Shown one piece after another: positions 15,890-23,192 of a DNA stretch of 41,393 nt (within the stretch, counting starts at the first letter, position 1; each line of letters starts with the position of its first letter). The stretch comes from Chloroflexota bacterium (GTDB taxonomy: Bacteria > Chloroflexota > Limnocylindria > Limnocylindrales > CSP1-4): contig PMBR01000051.1 of assembly GCA_003152995.1 (NCBI GenBank), forward strand, positions 1-41,393, written 5' to 3'. The position numbers were made by a program, and so were the translations under genes. The notes below the pieces were generated by a model. That model saw only the letters and a list, made by a program, of their open reading frames with translations, did not search any database and had not been told where the DNA came from.

Positions 15890-17637
15890 CGGCGGCGTTC
15901 CTCTTCACGGAGCCAGCCATGCATCAGTCCGGCAAGGGCTTCCGGTCGCTCGTCGGCGACCATCTGCAGGCGTTCCTGGATGCGGGCCTGCGGAGTGGCC
16001 CCGGGCATCTCTGCCGGCGCCGCCTCCGGGGCTCCGATAGCCGGCGCGTTCGACCGAGCCTGGGCCGGCAGGTAGTTGCCGGCGGCCGGCACGGAGCCGA
16101 GATCGAGCACGGTTTCATCGGCACGTCGCCCGAGGGAGCGCGAGTTCAGGAAGAACAGGAGCAACATGAACAGCCCGAAGACCGCGCCCAGGATCGTGCC
16201 GCTCATTTCGCCGATCGTCTTCATCATGTCCGGCGAGGCAGAGGCGGAACCCGCGGCGCCTGAAGCGCCGGAAGCGCCGGAAGAGCCGGAAGCGCCGGCG
16301 GCGCCGGCAGCGCCCGTGGGCCGCGCGGCGAAGGTCACGGCATCGACTGCAACCACGTCGCCTCGGGTCGTGTCGGCCCCGATGGCGGCAGCGATGTCTG
16401 TTTTGAGCGTTTCAGTCTTGACGCTGCCCAGGGCGGCCTGATCGATCAGGACGGCGACCGAGAGACGCTTGACCACGCCGGGCTGGGTGATCACGTGCTG
16501 GACGGTTTGGGAGACGCTGTAGTTGACCGTCGTCTCCTGGTGAAGGTATCCGCCGGACGAAGTGGAGCCGGCGTCCGCTGTGGCCGAGGCGGCGGCGTTC
16601 GGCGAGGCGCCCGGTGAGGCCGAGGCGGCGGCGTTCGGCGAGACGGAGGGAGCGGCCGTCGTGGTCGCCCCTGTGTCGGTGCAAACGCCCGGGTAGGAGG
16701 GCAGGCCGGGAACGTTGGAATTGGTGCCCGGGATGCCGCAGGCGCCCGAAGTGGAACCCGCGCCGTACTGCTCGTAGATCTGGTGGATGCTCACGGGCGG
16801 GTCGCTGCCGGCCGGTGCGTAAGTCGTGATGTCCTGTTCGACCTTGCTCGTGTCCACGTCGGCCGAGACGGCAACAGAAGCGTGGCCCGATCCCAGAGCA
16901 GCGTCGATCAGGGCTGCGATCTTGGCGGCCGCTTGCTGTTCGACGAGGTCCTTGGCCTGCGCGGCAGCCGTGTCGGCCGAGTCCGCGGCGCCCGCCAGGA
17001 CGTGGCCCGAGTCGTCGGTCACTACGACGTTGCCGGCCGCGAGGCCGGAGACCGAGCTGGCGACGGTGTTGACGATCGCGCGAACGAGACCGTCGGATGC
17101 CGACTTACCGGCGGACATCGTCAGCACCACCGAGGCGCTGGCAGGAGTGTCGTCGGTGGAAAGGACACCCTTCTGAGCGAGGACGACCGCTACGCGAGCG
17201 CTGCCCACGCCTTGCATGGCCTGGATCGTCTTGGTCAGCTCGCCTTCGAGCGCCCGCTGGTAGGTGACCTGCTGATCGAACTGCGAAGCGCCGAACTGCT
17301 GGTTGTTGAAGAGATCCCAACCCTTGGTGTCGCTGCTGCCGGTGCTTACACCGGCGCCCGCGGCCGCGATCCTGGCATCGCCGAGCGAGTCGACCGGGAC
17401 CATGATCGTGGTCCCCGCGTCGGCCAGCTGATAGGCGATGTTTGCCCCGCGGAGCGCACTTTCGATCGTGCCGGCGTCGGACGCCGCGAGGTTGGTGAAA
17501 GCGGGCGTGTAGTCGGGCTTGCTGGCGAACATCACCAGGACGGCGATCGCCGCAACCGAACCGAGGGCGGCGAAGATGATCCCGATCCGCTGGATGATCG
17601 AGAGTTGCTTGAGGACCGACTGGACCTGCTCGTTCAT
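15886..17637 (-). CDS. fliF: Flagellar MS-ring protein FliF
   Basis: FliF builds the membrane ring on which the flagellum is assembled. The 583-residue product has an N-terminal transmembrane helix (~18-37) and a YscJ-like ring-building region (YQRALEGELTKTIQAMQGV; ARVAVVLAQKG). Next come a FliF C-terminal periplasmic region and a second transmembrane helix (~500-520). A cytoplasmic tail of ~60 residues should dock FliG. Two low-complexity insertions are notable: a Ser/Pro/Ala run (SPNAAASASPGASPNAAA) and a GASGSSGASGASG run just before the second helix. The start lies 13 bases after the fliE stop, with only a weak GAGCG upstream. Confidence 0.95.
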   Translation of the reverse strand: MNEQVQSVLKQLSIIQRIGIIFAALGSVAAIAVLVMFASKPDYTPAFTNLAASDAGTIESALRGANIAYQLADAGTTIMVPVDSLGDARIAAAGAGVSTGSSDTKGWDLFNNQQFGASQFDQQVTYQRALEGELTKTIQAMQGVGSARVAVVLAQKGVLSTDDTPASASVVLTMSAGKSASDGLVRAIVNTVASSVSGLAAGNVVVTDDSGHVLAGAADSADTAAAQAKDLVEQQAAAKIAALIDAALGSGHASVAVSADVDTSKVEQDITTYAPAGSDPPVSIHQIYEQYGAGSTSGACGIPGTNSNVPGLPSYPGVCTDTGATTTAAPSVSPNAAASASPGASPNAAASATADAGSTSSGGYLHQETTVNYSVSQTVQHVITQPGVVKRLSVAVLIDQAALGSVKTETLKTDIAAAIGADTTRGDVVAVDAVTFAARPTGAAGAAGASGSSGASGASGAAGSASASPDMMKTIGEMSGTILGAVFGLFMLLLFFLNSRSLGRRADETVLDLGSVPAAGNYLPAQARSNAPAIGAPEAAPAEMPGATPQARIQERLQMVADERPEALAGLMHGWLREEERRR

Positions 17638-17650
17638 CGCTCGGCAACCA

Positions 17651-18022
17651 TCACAGCTGCGTCCTCATGATTTCCTGGTAGGCCTCGAGGAGCTTGTCCC
17701 TGACCGACGTTGCCGCCTTGAGGCTGATGGAGGCCTCCTCCATCTGCAGCATCACGGTGTGGAGGTCGGCCGAGCCGCCGGAGGCGAAGTCGGCCAGCGA
17801 CGCGTCGGCCGAGGTCAGTTGCGTGTTCAGGCTGCCGAAGGCGTCGCTCAGGGAGTTCAGGAATGAGTCTCCCAACGATCCCGTTCCACCCGCGGTGCCG
17901 TCGATGGTGTTGCTTGCGCCGATCGAGCTCGTGCCGGCGATCGAGGTCGTGCCCGAGAGCGATCCGACCGAGCCGACGCCGGAGATGGCGGAGATGCCGG
18001 AGATCGGGGCGATGCCGCTCAT
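17651..18022 (-). CDS. fliE: Flagellar hook-basal body complex protein FliE
   Basis: FliE links the MS-ring to the rod. The 123-residue product has a Gly/Ser/Ile-rich N-terminus (repeated GIS/GTSSI units) followed by the conserved FliE C-terminal half. Recognisable there are LHTVMLQMEEASISLKAATS and VRDKLLEAYQEIMRTQL, the latter corresponding to the common VRNKLVEAYQEIMRM-type ending. It lies between flgC (7-base gap) and fliF, the standard order. Confidence 0.95.
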   Translation of the reverse strand: MSGIAPISGISAISGVGSVGSLSGTTSIAGTSSIGASNTIDGTAGGTGSLGDSFLNSLSDAFGSLNTQLTSADASLADFASGGSADLHTVMLQMEEASISLKAATSVRDKLLEAYQEIMRTQL

Positions 18023-18029
18023 CGCTCGT

Positions 18030-18446
18030 CTACGCCTTGCCCAGGTCCAGCGCGTCGAGGGCCTGCTGCTTGGCAGCCTGGGCCACTGTGGCGTTGACCT
18101 GGTAGGAGCGCGCCGCGCCCATTAGATCGGTCATCTCAGAGGAGACGTCGACGTTGGGGTAAGTGACGAAGCCCTGAGCGTCCGCGTCCGGGTTGCCCGG
18201 GTCGTAAGTGCGGACGTTCGGCCGCGCAGGGTTGACGATCGCAATCGCCGAGACGCCCTGGGCCGCCGATTCCGGGCCCATTTGCTGCGCCTGGAATACG
18301 ACCGCCTGCTCCTGGTAGGGCTGCTGCGGGTTCGCCTGGCTCCGGGTCGTCTCGGCATTGGCGAGGTTGCTGGCGGCGACATCCATGCGCAGCCGCTGGG
18401 CTGTGAGTCCGGATGCGGCGATGCGGATGGTGTCGAAGACGCTCAT
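18030..18446 (-). CDS. flgC: Flagellar basal-body rod protein FlgC
   Basis: FlgC is a proximal rod subunit. The 138-residue product begins MSVFDTIRIAASGLTAQRLR and carries the rod signature DVAASNLANAETTRS (~22-36). It ends VSSEMTDLMGAARSYQVNAT and AAKQQALDALDLGKA, as FlgC does. The ORF track extends it far upstream through an open frame. I choose the ATG at 18446 because FlgC homologues start there and GAGG lies about 10 bases upstream. It is the first gene of the leftward basal-body/hook operon and faces the histidine kinase gene across a 316-bp divergent gap. Confidence 0.95.
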   Translation of the reverse strand: MSVFDTIRIAASGLTAQRLRMDVAASNLANAETTRSQANPQQPYQEQAVVFQAQQMGPESAAQGVSAIAIVNPARPNVRTYDPGNPDADAQGFVTYPNVDVSSEMTDLMGAARSYQVNATVAQAAKQQALDALDLGKA

Positions 18447-18762
18447 GAGGCTGCTTCCTCGGCTTCTCGATTGGTCCTCCGCCGAGCATCTGCCCGCGGG
18501 ATCTGATCGGAACCGCCCGCATCTTCGGCTGCCCCGCGGACCGCCGGTATCAGGGTCCGCCCTCGGACCCTTCGACCATTGGTAATCCCGCCGACCGGCC
18601 GGGCGGACCTCCCCGGGTGGACCATCCGATCGGGCCCCACTGCAGGCTCGTCCGCCCTCATGCAACTGCCCGGCCCCCGTCGGGCCCATCCGACGAGGGG
18701 GGGCCGGCGGCGATCGGCCGACCCGAGCCGATGGCCTGCGCCGGCAATACACTGATGTCACG
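18447..18762. other. Divergent intergenic region between flgC and the histidine kinase gene
   Basis: No gene is seen in these 316 bases. They must hold the promoter of the 13.6-kb flagellar operon and of the two-component operon. The sigma-28-like motif found elsewhere is not convincingly present here, so the flagellar operon is probably read by another sigma factor. The clearest structure is an 8-bp perfect inverted repeat at 18552-18571. A possible vegetative -10 for the kinase gene is TACACT near 18748, with no recognisable -35. Confidence 0.5.
18552..18571. promoter_or_regulatory. Perfect inverted repeat, possible operator
   Basis: AGGGTCCG, 4 bases, CGGACCCT: an 8-bp dyad about 110 bases upstream of flgC and 190 upstream of the kinase start. 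It could be a regulator binding site, for instance for the NarL-type regulator encoded nearby, or an RNA hairpin. Only the symmetry is seen. Confidence 0.35.
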
Positions 18763-20229
18763 ATGGAAGAGCGGTCTGTGGCACGCCACCTGGCAGGAGC
18801 TGAGCTCTGGGCCCGTGTCGGCGACGTCGGTCGATGGGACGGCGTTGTCGCGCACCTGCAGCCTGGCGCAGGCCCCGGCGCGCATGCCGCAGGCTCCAAT
18901 ACCGCCGCGCATGCCGCGGGCGTCACCACCACCGCGCATGCCGCGGGCGCGGCGCCCAAAGCCGGGTCTCCAGAAGTGGCCCTGGTAGCGGGCTGGGAAG
19001 ATGGCGAGCCCTTCTGCGCCACCATCTGCTCGACCGACGTGGGCCTGCAGTTCTGCCGGCGATGCCCCGAAGAGCTGGCCGCGAGGGTCCTGACCACGGG
19101 CCGCGCCGCCAAAGGGGCATGCCGGGCCGGCGGGACATTGCTGGGTTTCCCGGCCCCACGCGGTTCGCGCACGACGGCGGCGATCCTGCGGGTAGGGCCG
19201 CCGAATGTACGCAGCGCGGCGGCCGTGTCGGATCAGACGCGGGTGGCACCGGGTTCTCTCCGTCGGGCGGCAAAGCAAGCCCCGCCCCCCGACGGACGCG
19301 CGGCCCTGGCCGCTGCCCGGGTGCTTCGCGATCCCGGCCGCCTGTTCGAATGGCAGATCCAGCAGCGCACCCGTGGCTCGGACCGGCGACGGACGGCCAC
19401 GGCGGCGCTGGCGCAGATGGTCGCGACCAGCGAGGAGTTCTACGAGCTGTACCGGGAGTCCCAGCGCCAGCGCCGCGAGCTCGAGCGCAGACAGCGCCGG
19501 CTCGACCGCCTCGCCCGCCAAACGCTGCAAGCGAGCGACCTCGAACGTGCCAGGATCGCCCACCAGATCCACGACACGGCGGCCCAGTCGATGGTCAGCG
19601 CGTTTCGATTCCTGGACGCGGCGCGGGCCTATGCGCAGAGCCACCCGGGCGATTCGGTCGACGGGTATCTCGAGTCGGCGTCCGATCGCCTGGTGACGGC
19701 CATCAAGGAAGTTCGGGCGGTTCTGGCCGATCTCATGCCGCCCGGTCTCGAAGAGCTTGGGCTCTCGCACGCCATCCGCAGCCGGATGAATTCCCTGGCG
19801 GCCGAGTCCGGCATCGAGATGTCGCTCGAGGGCGACCTGCCCCGGCTCGACGACTGGGTTGAGCAGGCCCTGTACGGCATGACCGCCGAAGCCCTGACCA
19901 ACGCCGTCCGCCACTCGCACGCAACCGCGGTCCGAATGGAACTGCGGGTCGCGAAAGATCGGGCGGTCCTGACGATCCACGACGACGGCCACGGCTTCGA
20001 CCCGGCGGCCGCGGAGCGTCGCCGTGCAGGCGGCGGCCTCGGCCTGTTGGGCATCACCAGGCAGTCGCGCTGGCTCGGCGGCGCGGCATCAATTCGAAGT
20101 CTCATCGGCTCAGGTACGCTTGTCCGGATCTCGATCCCAATCGCTCGACACACCGGGTCTCGGGCGGGCTACGCTGCAGCAGCCAGCGACGCTGCCCAAA
20201 CAGGACGGAACGGAGAAGGTAAGTCGTGA
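18763..20229 (+). CDS. Cytoplasmic PocR-domain sensor histidine kinase (NarX/DegS type)
   Basis: The 488-residue protein has no transmembrane helix. Residues ~70-145 resemble the PocR sensory domain, with cysteines at 85, 89, 98, 101 and 120 that could bind a metal or sense redox state or a small molecule. A coiled-coil (~225-262) leads to a HisKA_3 dimerisation segment with phospho-acceptor H270 (ERARIAHQIHDTAAQ). A HATPase domain follows (NAVRHSHA, DDGHGFD, GGGLGLLGI). The N-terminus contains three AHAAG repeats from a 27-bp DNA repeat. Its stop overlaps the GTG start of the response regulator gene, so they form a pair. Divergence from the flgC operon suggests control of flagellar genes, but this is inference. 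Confidence 0.88.
   Translation: MEERSVARHLAGAELWARVGDVGRWDGVVAHLQPGAGPGAHAAGSNTAAHAAGVTTTAHAAGAAPKAGSPEVALVAGWEDGEPFCATICSTDVGLQFCRRCPEELAARVLTTGRAAKGACRAGGTLLGFPAPRGSRTTAAILRVGPPNVRSAAAVSDQTRVAPGSLRRAAKQAPPPDGRAALAAARVLRDPGRLFEWQIQQRTRGSDRRRTATAALAQMVATSEEFYELYRESQRQRRELERRQRRLDRLARQTLQASDLERARIAHQIHDTAAQSMVSAFRFLDAARAYAQSHPGDSVDGYLESASDRLVTAIKEVRAVLADLMPPGLEELGLSHAIRSRMNSLAAESGIEMSLEGDLPRLDDWVEQALYGMTAEALTNAVRHSHATAVRMELRVAKDRAVLTIHDDGHGFDPAAAERRRAGGGLGLLGITRQSRWLGGAASIRSLIGSGTLVRISIPIARHTGSRAGYAAAASDAAQTGRNGEGKS
18880..18950. repeat. 27-bp tandem repeat, about 2.6 copies, within the kinase gene
   Basis: The sequence gcgcatgccgc recurs at 18880, 18907 and 18934, a 27-base period that keeps frame and encodes three AHAAG units in a linker ahead of the PocR domain. 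Copy number may vary between strains. Confidence 0.75.
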
Positions 20230-20897
20230 ACGAGCGCGCCCGCGTACTGCTCATCGACGACCACGAGATGGCCCGCCGCGGCCTCCGTGCAATGCTCTCC
20301 GCGGCCGACTGGATCGATGTCGTAGGCGAGGGCGATTCGTGTGAGACCGGCCTGAAGCTCGCCGAAGAGCTCGACCCCAACATGGTCCTGCTGGACATCC
20401 GCATGCCGGGCCTCGACGGTCTGGCCTGCCTCGAGCGACTCAAGGCCCGCCATCCGCGTATCGCCGTGGTGATCGTGACCCTGTACGACGATCGCCGTTA
20501 CGTCCTGGAGGCGATCCGGCGCGGAGCCGCCGGATACCTGCTGAAGGACGCGACGACGGCCGAGGTGATCCAGACCCTCCACAACGTCGCGAACGGCCAG
20601 CTCGCGGTCGAGCCTCAGCTCCTCCGAGAAGCTCTCGCCACGCGAGAGGATCCGCCCTCCGCCGGCGACACCGCCCGCCAGAGAGCGGAGCAATACGCCC
20701 TCACCCCTCGCGAGCACGACGTCCTGCTGCTCGTCGCCGAAGGGCTGACCAACAAGGAGATCGGCGGCAAGCTTTCGATCACCGAGGACACGGTGAAGAA
20801 GCACGTCCAGAACATCATCTGGAAGCTGCGAGCGGCGGATCGAACCCAGGCCGCCATCATGGCCCTCAAATTGGGCCTACTGGAAAACCCTACCTGA
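20226..20897 (+). CDS. NarL/FixJ-family response regulator
   Basis: The 223-residue protein has an N-terminal receiver domain (LLIDDHEMARRGL, phospho-acceptor D57 in LLDIRMPGLDG, Lys in LLKDA). The C-terminal LuxR-type helix-turn-helix spans about 155-215 (LTPREHDVLLLVAEGLTNKEIG, then TVKKHVQNIIWKL). It starts with GTG overlapping the kinase stop codon (GTGA), so the two are co-translated and it is the kinase's cognate partner. It would bind DNA as a dimer when phosphorylated. Likely targets include its own divergent promoter region and the flagellar operon, but no binding site can be assigned. Confidence 0.93.
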   Translation: MNERARVLLIDDHEMARRGLRAMLSAADWIDVVGEGDSCETGLKLAEELDPNMVLLDIRMPGLDGLACLERLKARHPRIAVVIVTLYDDRRYVLEAIRRGAAGYLLKDATTAEVIQTLHNVANGQLAVEPQLLREALATREDPPSAGDTARQRAEQYALTPREHDVLLLVAEGLTNKEIGGKLSITEDTVKKHVQNIIWKLRAADRTQAAIMALKLGLLENPT

Positions 20898-20975
20898 GCG
20901 ACACGACCCACATCGGCGTGTTGGCACGAGTCAACGGATTCGAGCCTCTGAGTGCTAGGGAACGCCCCTAAACGT

Positions 20976-21003
20976 TCAAGTCCGGGGCCCTCCCCCCGAT
21001 TCC
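20976..21003 (+). promoter_or_regulatory. Putative sigma-28-type promoter of flaG
   Basis: TCAA (20976-20979), 15 bases, CCCGATTCC (20995-21003). The flaG ATG lies 13 bases past the -10 element, so the leader would be about 5-6 bases. The upstream context GTTCAAGTCCG is shared with the cheC promoter. Confidence 0.45.
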
Positions 21004-21015
21004 TAGGTTACTCAG

Positions 21016-21318
21016 ATGGCTACCAACGATCTTCTCCCAACGGCACTCGTCACCACCGGCAGCGCGCCGGCGGCAGTACCTCAGCTGGCCTCGGCGCAGG
21101 CGGCCCCGCAGCGTGACCGCTTCGCCAAGCGGGCCGGTCCCGACGTGTCGTACAAGGGTCCGGACGGGATGACCGAGGCGTACGCCGTCTTCCAGATCGA
21201 TCCTCAGAGCAAGCAGCTCCTGGTGACGGTCGTGGACGGCGAGGGTCAGATCGTGCGCGTGATCCCACCGCGCACGGTCTCCCAGATGATGGCGTCGATG
21301 GGCCGCTACCGGCCGTAG
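21016..21318 (+). CDS. flaG: FlaG-family protein
   Basis: This 100-residue protein has a variable N-terminus and a C-terminal half matching FlaG: TEAYAVFQIDPQSKQLLVTV, then VDGEGQIVRVIPPRTVSQMMA. FlaG proteins have the pattern FxxhexxxxhhVxVvDxxTgEVIRqIPpEexL. FlaG is associated with flagellin export and filament length, and usually sits near fliD and fliS; here it heads the chemotaxis block instead. It carries its own putative sigma-28 promoter. The assignment rests on the C-terminal motif alone, which is short. Confidence 0.75.
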   Translation: MATNDLLPTALVTTGSAPAAVPQLASAQAAPQRDRFAKRAGPDVSYKGPDGMTEAYAVFQIDPQSKQLLVTVVDGEGQIVRVIPPRTVSQMMASMGRYRP

Positions 21319-21476
21319 GTCGGCACGACCCAGCCTACCTCGGAGTTCGCGCACTTTCTCCGGTGCGTCGCGACGAGTCCCGGCCAACCGGAACAGATCC
21401 GGCGCAAACGACGCCGATCCCCGCGAACGCCCGGGTGGGCCTTCCTCCCGCGACGCCTCGCGGCCGGGCTGGGCGT

Positions 21477-21504
21477 TCAAGTCCGACCACTCCGCGGCCG
21501 ATCC
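21477..21504 (+). promoter_or_regulatory. Putative sigma-28-type promoter of the cheC-cheD-cheY-cheB operon
   Basis: TCAA (21477-21480), 16 bases, GCCGATCC (21497-21504). Transcription would begin near 21511, at a perfect 7-bp hairpin, giving a leader of about 90 bases before cheC. Confidence 0.55.
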
Positions 21505-21510
21505 CCCGAC

Positions 21511-21528
21511 GGGACCCGGAGGGGTCCC
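21511..21528 (+). promoter_or_regulatory. 5'-leader hairpin of cheC mRNA
   Basis: GGGACCC, 4 bases, GGGTCCC. If the predicted start site is right, the mRNA begins with this hairpin, a configuration that can protect a transcript's 5' end. Function is inferred. Confidence 0.35.
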
Positions 21529-21601
21529 ACCAGCCGCGGTAAGCGGCGCTCAGGATGCCAGCGGTGGATCCCGCAATCGAGCCCCAAGGAATCGGCACCC
21601 C

Positions 21602-22246
21602 ATGACGCTCACCCTGTCCGAGGCCGGGCAAAACGTCGTTGCAGGCACGTTCGGACGCGCAATGCGGCGCGCCGGCGAGGCCCTCGGCTCCATGTGCGGC
21701 CAGGTCATCGAGGTCCAGACGCCGCAGCTCCAGCGTTGCTCGGCATCGGACGTGCTGGTCATGGCCGGCGGCCCCGAGTCGATCGTCCTGGCCGTCTACG
21801 TCGGCATCACCGGCTCGCTCCAGGGCCACGCACTGCTGCTGTTCGCGCCTCCAGACGCCCATCGCCTGGCTCAAATCCTGCTCGCCGGCCTGCTCGGCCC
21901 TGGTGAGTTGCCGATGGAGTCGACGACCGATCCGCTGAGCTATGACGAGTTGGAGTTGTCGGCTCTGCAAGAGGCCGGCAACGTGACCATCTCCGCCTTC
22001 CTCAACGAGCTCGGGATGCATCTGCACGAGCCCGTTCAGCCGACACCGCCCCAGGTCGTCGTCGAGATGGCGGGCGCGGTCCTCGACGCAGTGCTGCTCG
22101 ACCTCGTGAGCGATGCCGACCAGGTCCTTGCCGCCAAGACGACATTCAACGAAGGCGGTCTGGCTATCGACGGAACCCTGTTCGTCCTGCCGCGCGCCGA
22201 CAGCCTCCGGGTCCTCCTGGACGCTCTCGGAGCGATCGGAATATGA
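21602..22246 (+). CDS. cheC: CheY-P phosphatase CheC
   Basis: CheC dephosphorylates CheY-P and works with CheD in adaptation. The 214-residue product has the first active-site helix intact, (D/S)xxxExxN as S120-E124-N127 in LSALQEAGNVTISAF. The second pseudo-repeat reads VEMAGAVLDAV, where Gly replaces the catalytic Asn, so only one site should be active. Its last four bases overlap the cheD start (ATGA), consistent with the known CheC-CheD partnership. A putative sigma-28 promoter lies about 100 bases upstream. Confidence 0.9.
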   Translation: MTLTLSEAGQNVVAGTFGRAMRRAGEALGSMCGQVIEVQTPQLQRCSASDVLVMAGGPESIVLAVYVGITGSLQGHALLLFAPPDAHRLAQILLAGLLGPGELPMESTTDPLSYDELELSALQEAGNVTISAFLNELGMHLHEPVQPTPPQVVVEMAGAVLDAVLLDLVSDADQVLAAKTTFNEGGLAIDGTLFVLPRADSLRVLLDALGAIGI

Positions 22247-22728
22247 CTCTGACCGAAAGTCCGAGCCTCCTTGTGGCCGGCATAGGCGAAATGGTCCTGA
22301 GCTCAAGCGCGGACGCCCATCTGGTCGCTTACGGACTTGGCTCGTGCATCGCCCTCGCTGCCTGGGACCCGCGGACGAAAGTCGGCGGTCTTGCCCACTT
22401 CATGCTCCCCAACGGCCCGGCCAACAACGCCAGCCCGGTCAAGTTCATCGACACCGGCCTCGACACGTTCCTTCGTGCGCTCGAAGCAAGAGGCGCGGTC
22501 GTCAGCCGGAGCACTCTCAAGGCGGCGGGTGCGGCGGCGATGCTGACCGTAGGGGGAGGCCTCGCCATCGGCAAGAGAAACGCCGAATCGATGGAGGCCG
22601 CCCTCAAAGAGCGGGGCCTGAACCTGGCCGCCGCCGCACTTGGAGGGAACGCCGGCCGGACGGTTCAACTTGAGGTCGCCGACGGCCGATTCCTCATCAA
22701 GAGCCTGTCCTCGGTCATCCAGCTGTAG
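22243..22728 (+). CDS. cheD: Chemoreceptor glutamine deamidase CheD
   Basis: CheD deamidates Gln residues on methyl-accepting receptors and is sequestered by CheC. The 161-residue product has the catalytic Cys in GLGSCIAL (C35) and His in AHFMLP (H52). It also contains KAAGAAAML and a C-terminal GRTVQLEVADGR segment, where GRxVxfxxxtG is usual. It overlaps cheC and is followed 22 bases later by cheY. No chemoreceptor gene is present in the window, so its substrates lie elsewhere. Confidence 0.95.
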   Translation: MTLTESPSLLVAGIGEMVLSSSADAHLVAYGLGSCIALAAWDPRTKVGGLAHFMLPNGPANNASPVKFIDTGLDTFLRALEARGAVVSRSTLKAAGAAAMLTVGGGLAIGKRNAESMEAALKERGLNLAAAALGGNAGRTVQLEVADGRFLIKSLSSVIQL

Positions 22729-22750
22729 CACGAGTAGTAGGAGCACCTCG

Positions 22751-23110
22751 ATGGCAAAGATCCTCGTCGTCGACGACGCGGCGTTCATGCGTCTTCGGGC
22801 GGCGAAGCTGCTCGTCGAGGCCGGACATCAGGTTCTCGAGGCCGAGAACGGGCGGGTCGCCGTCGAGACCTACCTGCGCGAGCGGCCCGACTGCGTCCTG
22901 ATGGATATCACGATGCCCGAGATGGATGGCCTCGAAGCCCTGGCCGAGATACGTGCGAAGGATCCTCACGCTCGGATTGCGATGCTCACGGCAATGGGCC
23001 AGCAGGCAATTGTGATGGACGCGATCAAACGGGGCGCCCGCGACTTCGTGGTGAAGCCGTTTGCACCGGACCGCGTCATCGCCGCCGTCAACAAGCTGCT
23101 GGCCGCCTAG
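22751..23110 (+). CDS. cheY: Chemotaxis response regulator CheY
   Basis: This single receiver domain of 119 residues carries the phosphorylated signal from CheA to the motor switch. The acidic pocket (VVDDAAFMR), phospho-acceptor D52 (CVLMDITMPEMDG), Thr in AMLTAMG and Lys in VVKPF are all present. The ORF track begins 111 bases too early. The ATG at 22751 has AGGAG seven bases upstream and gives the normal CheY length. Its position between cheD and cheB in a chemotaxis operon supports CheY rather than another stand-alone receiver. Confidence 0.95.
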   Translation: MAKILVVDDAAFMRLRAAKLLVEAGHQVLEAENGRVAVETYLRERPDCVLMDITMPEMDGLEALAEIRAKDPHARIAMLTAMGQQAIVMDAIKRGARDFVVKPFAPDRVIAAVNKLLAA

Positions 23111-23192
23111 GAGCTGCGTCTCTCCCGAGGCCCGCGCAACTCCGCGCGGCGTCCGATCGGGTCTGCCGCCCAGTGGGAAGCGGGAACTCGCC

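Noticed and set aside
18540-18600. Sigma-28-like promoter for flgC (TCGA ... CCTGATACC)
   Set aside because: Both boxes deviate and the spacing is 17; part of the spacer is the inverted repeat, so I treat it as a dyad only.
18658-19992. 444-residue minus-strand ORF
   Set aside because: It is antisense to the histidine kinase, whose H-box and ATPase motifs are intact.
21385-21420. Further sigma-28-like -10 (GCCGATCC near 21411) upstream of cheC
   Set aside because: No TCAA-like box at 15-16 bases upstream; the site at 21477-21504 fits better.
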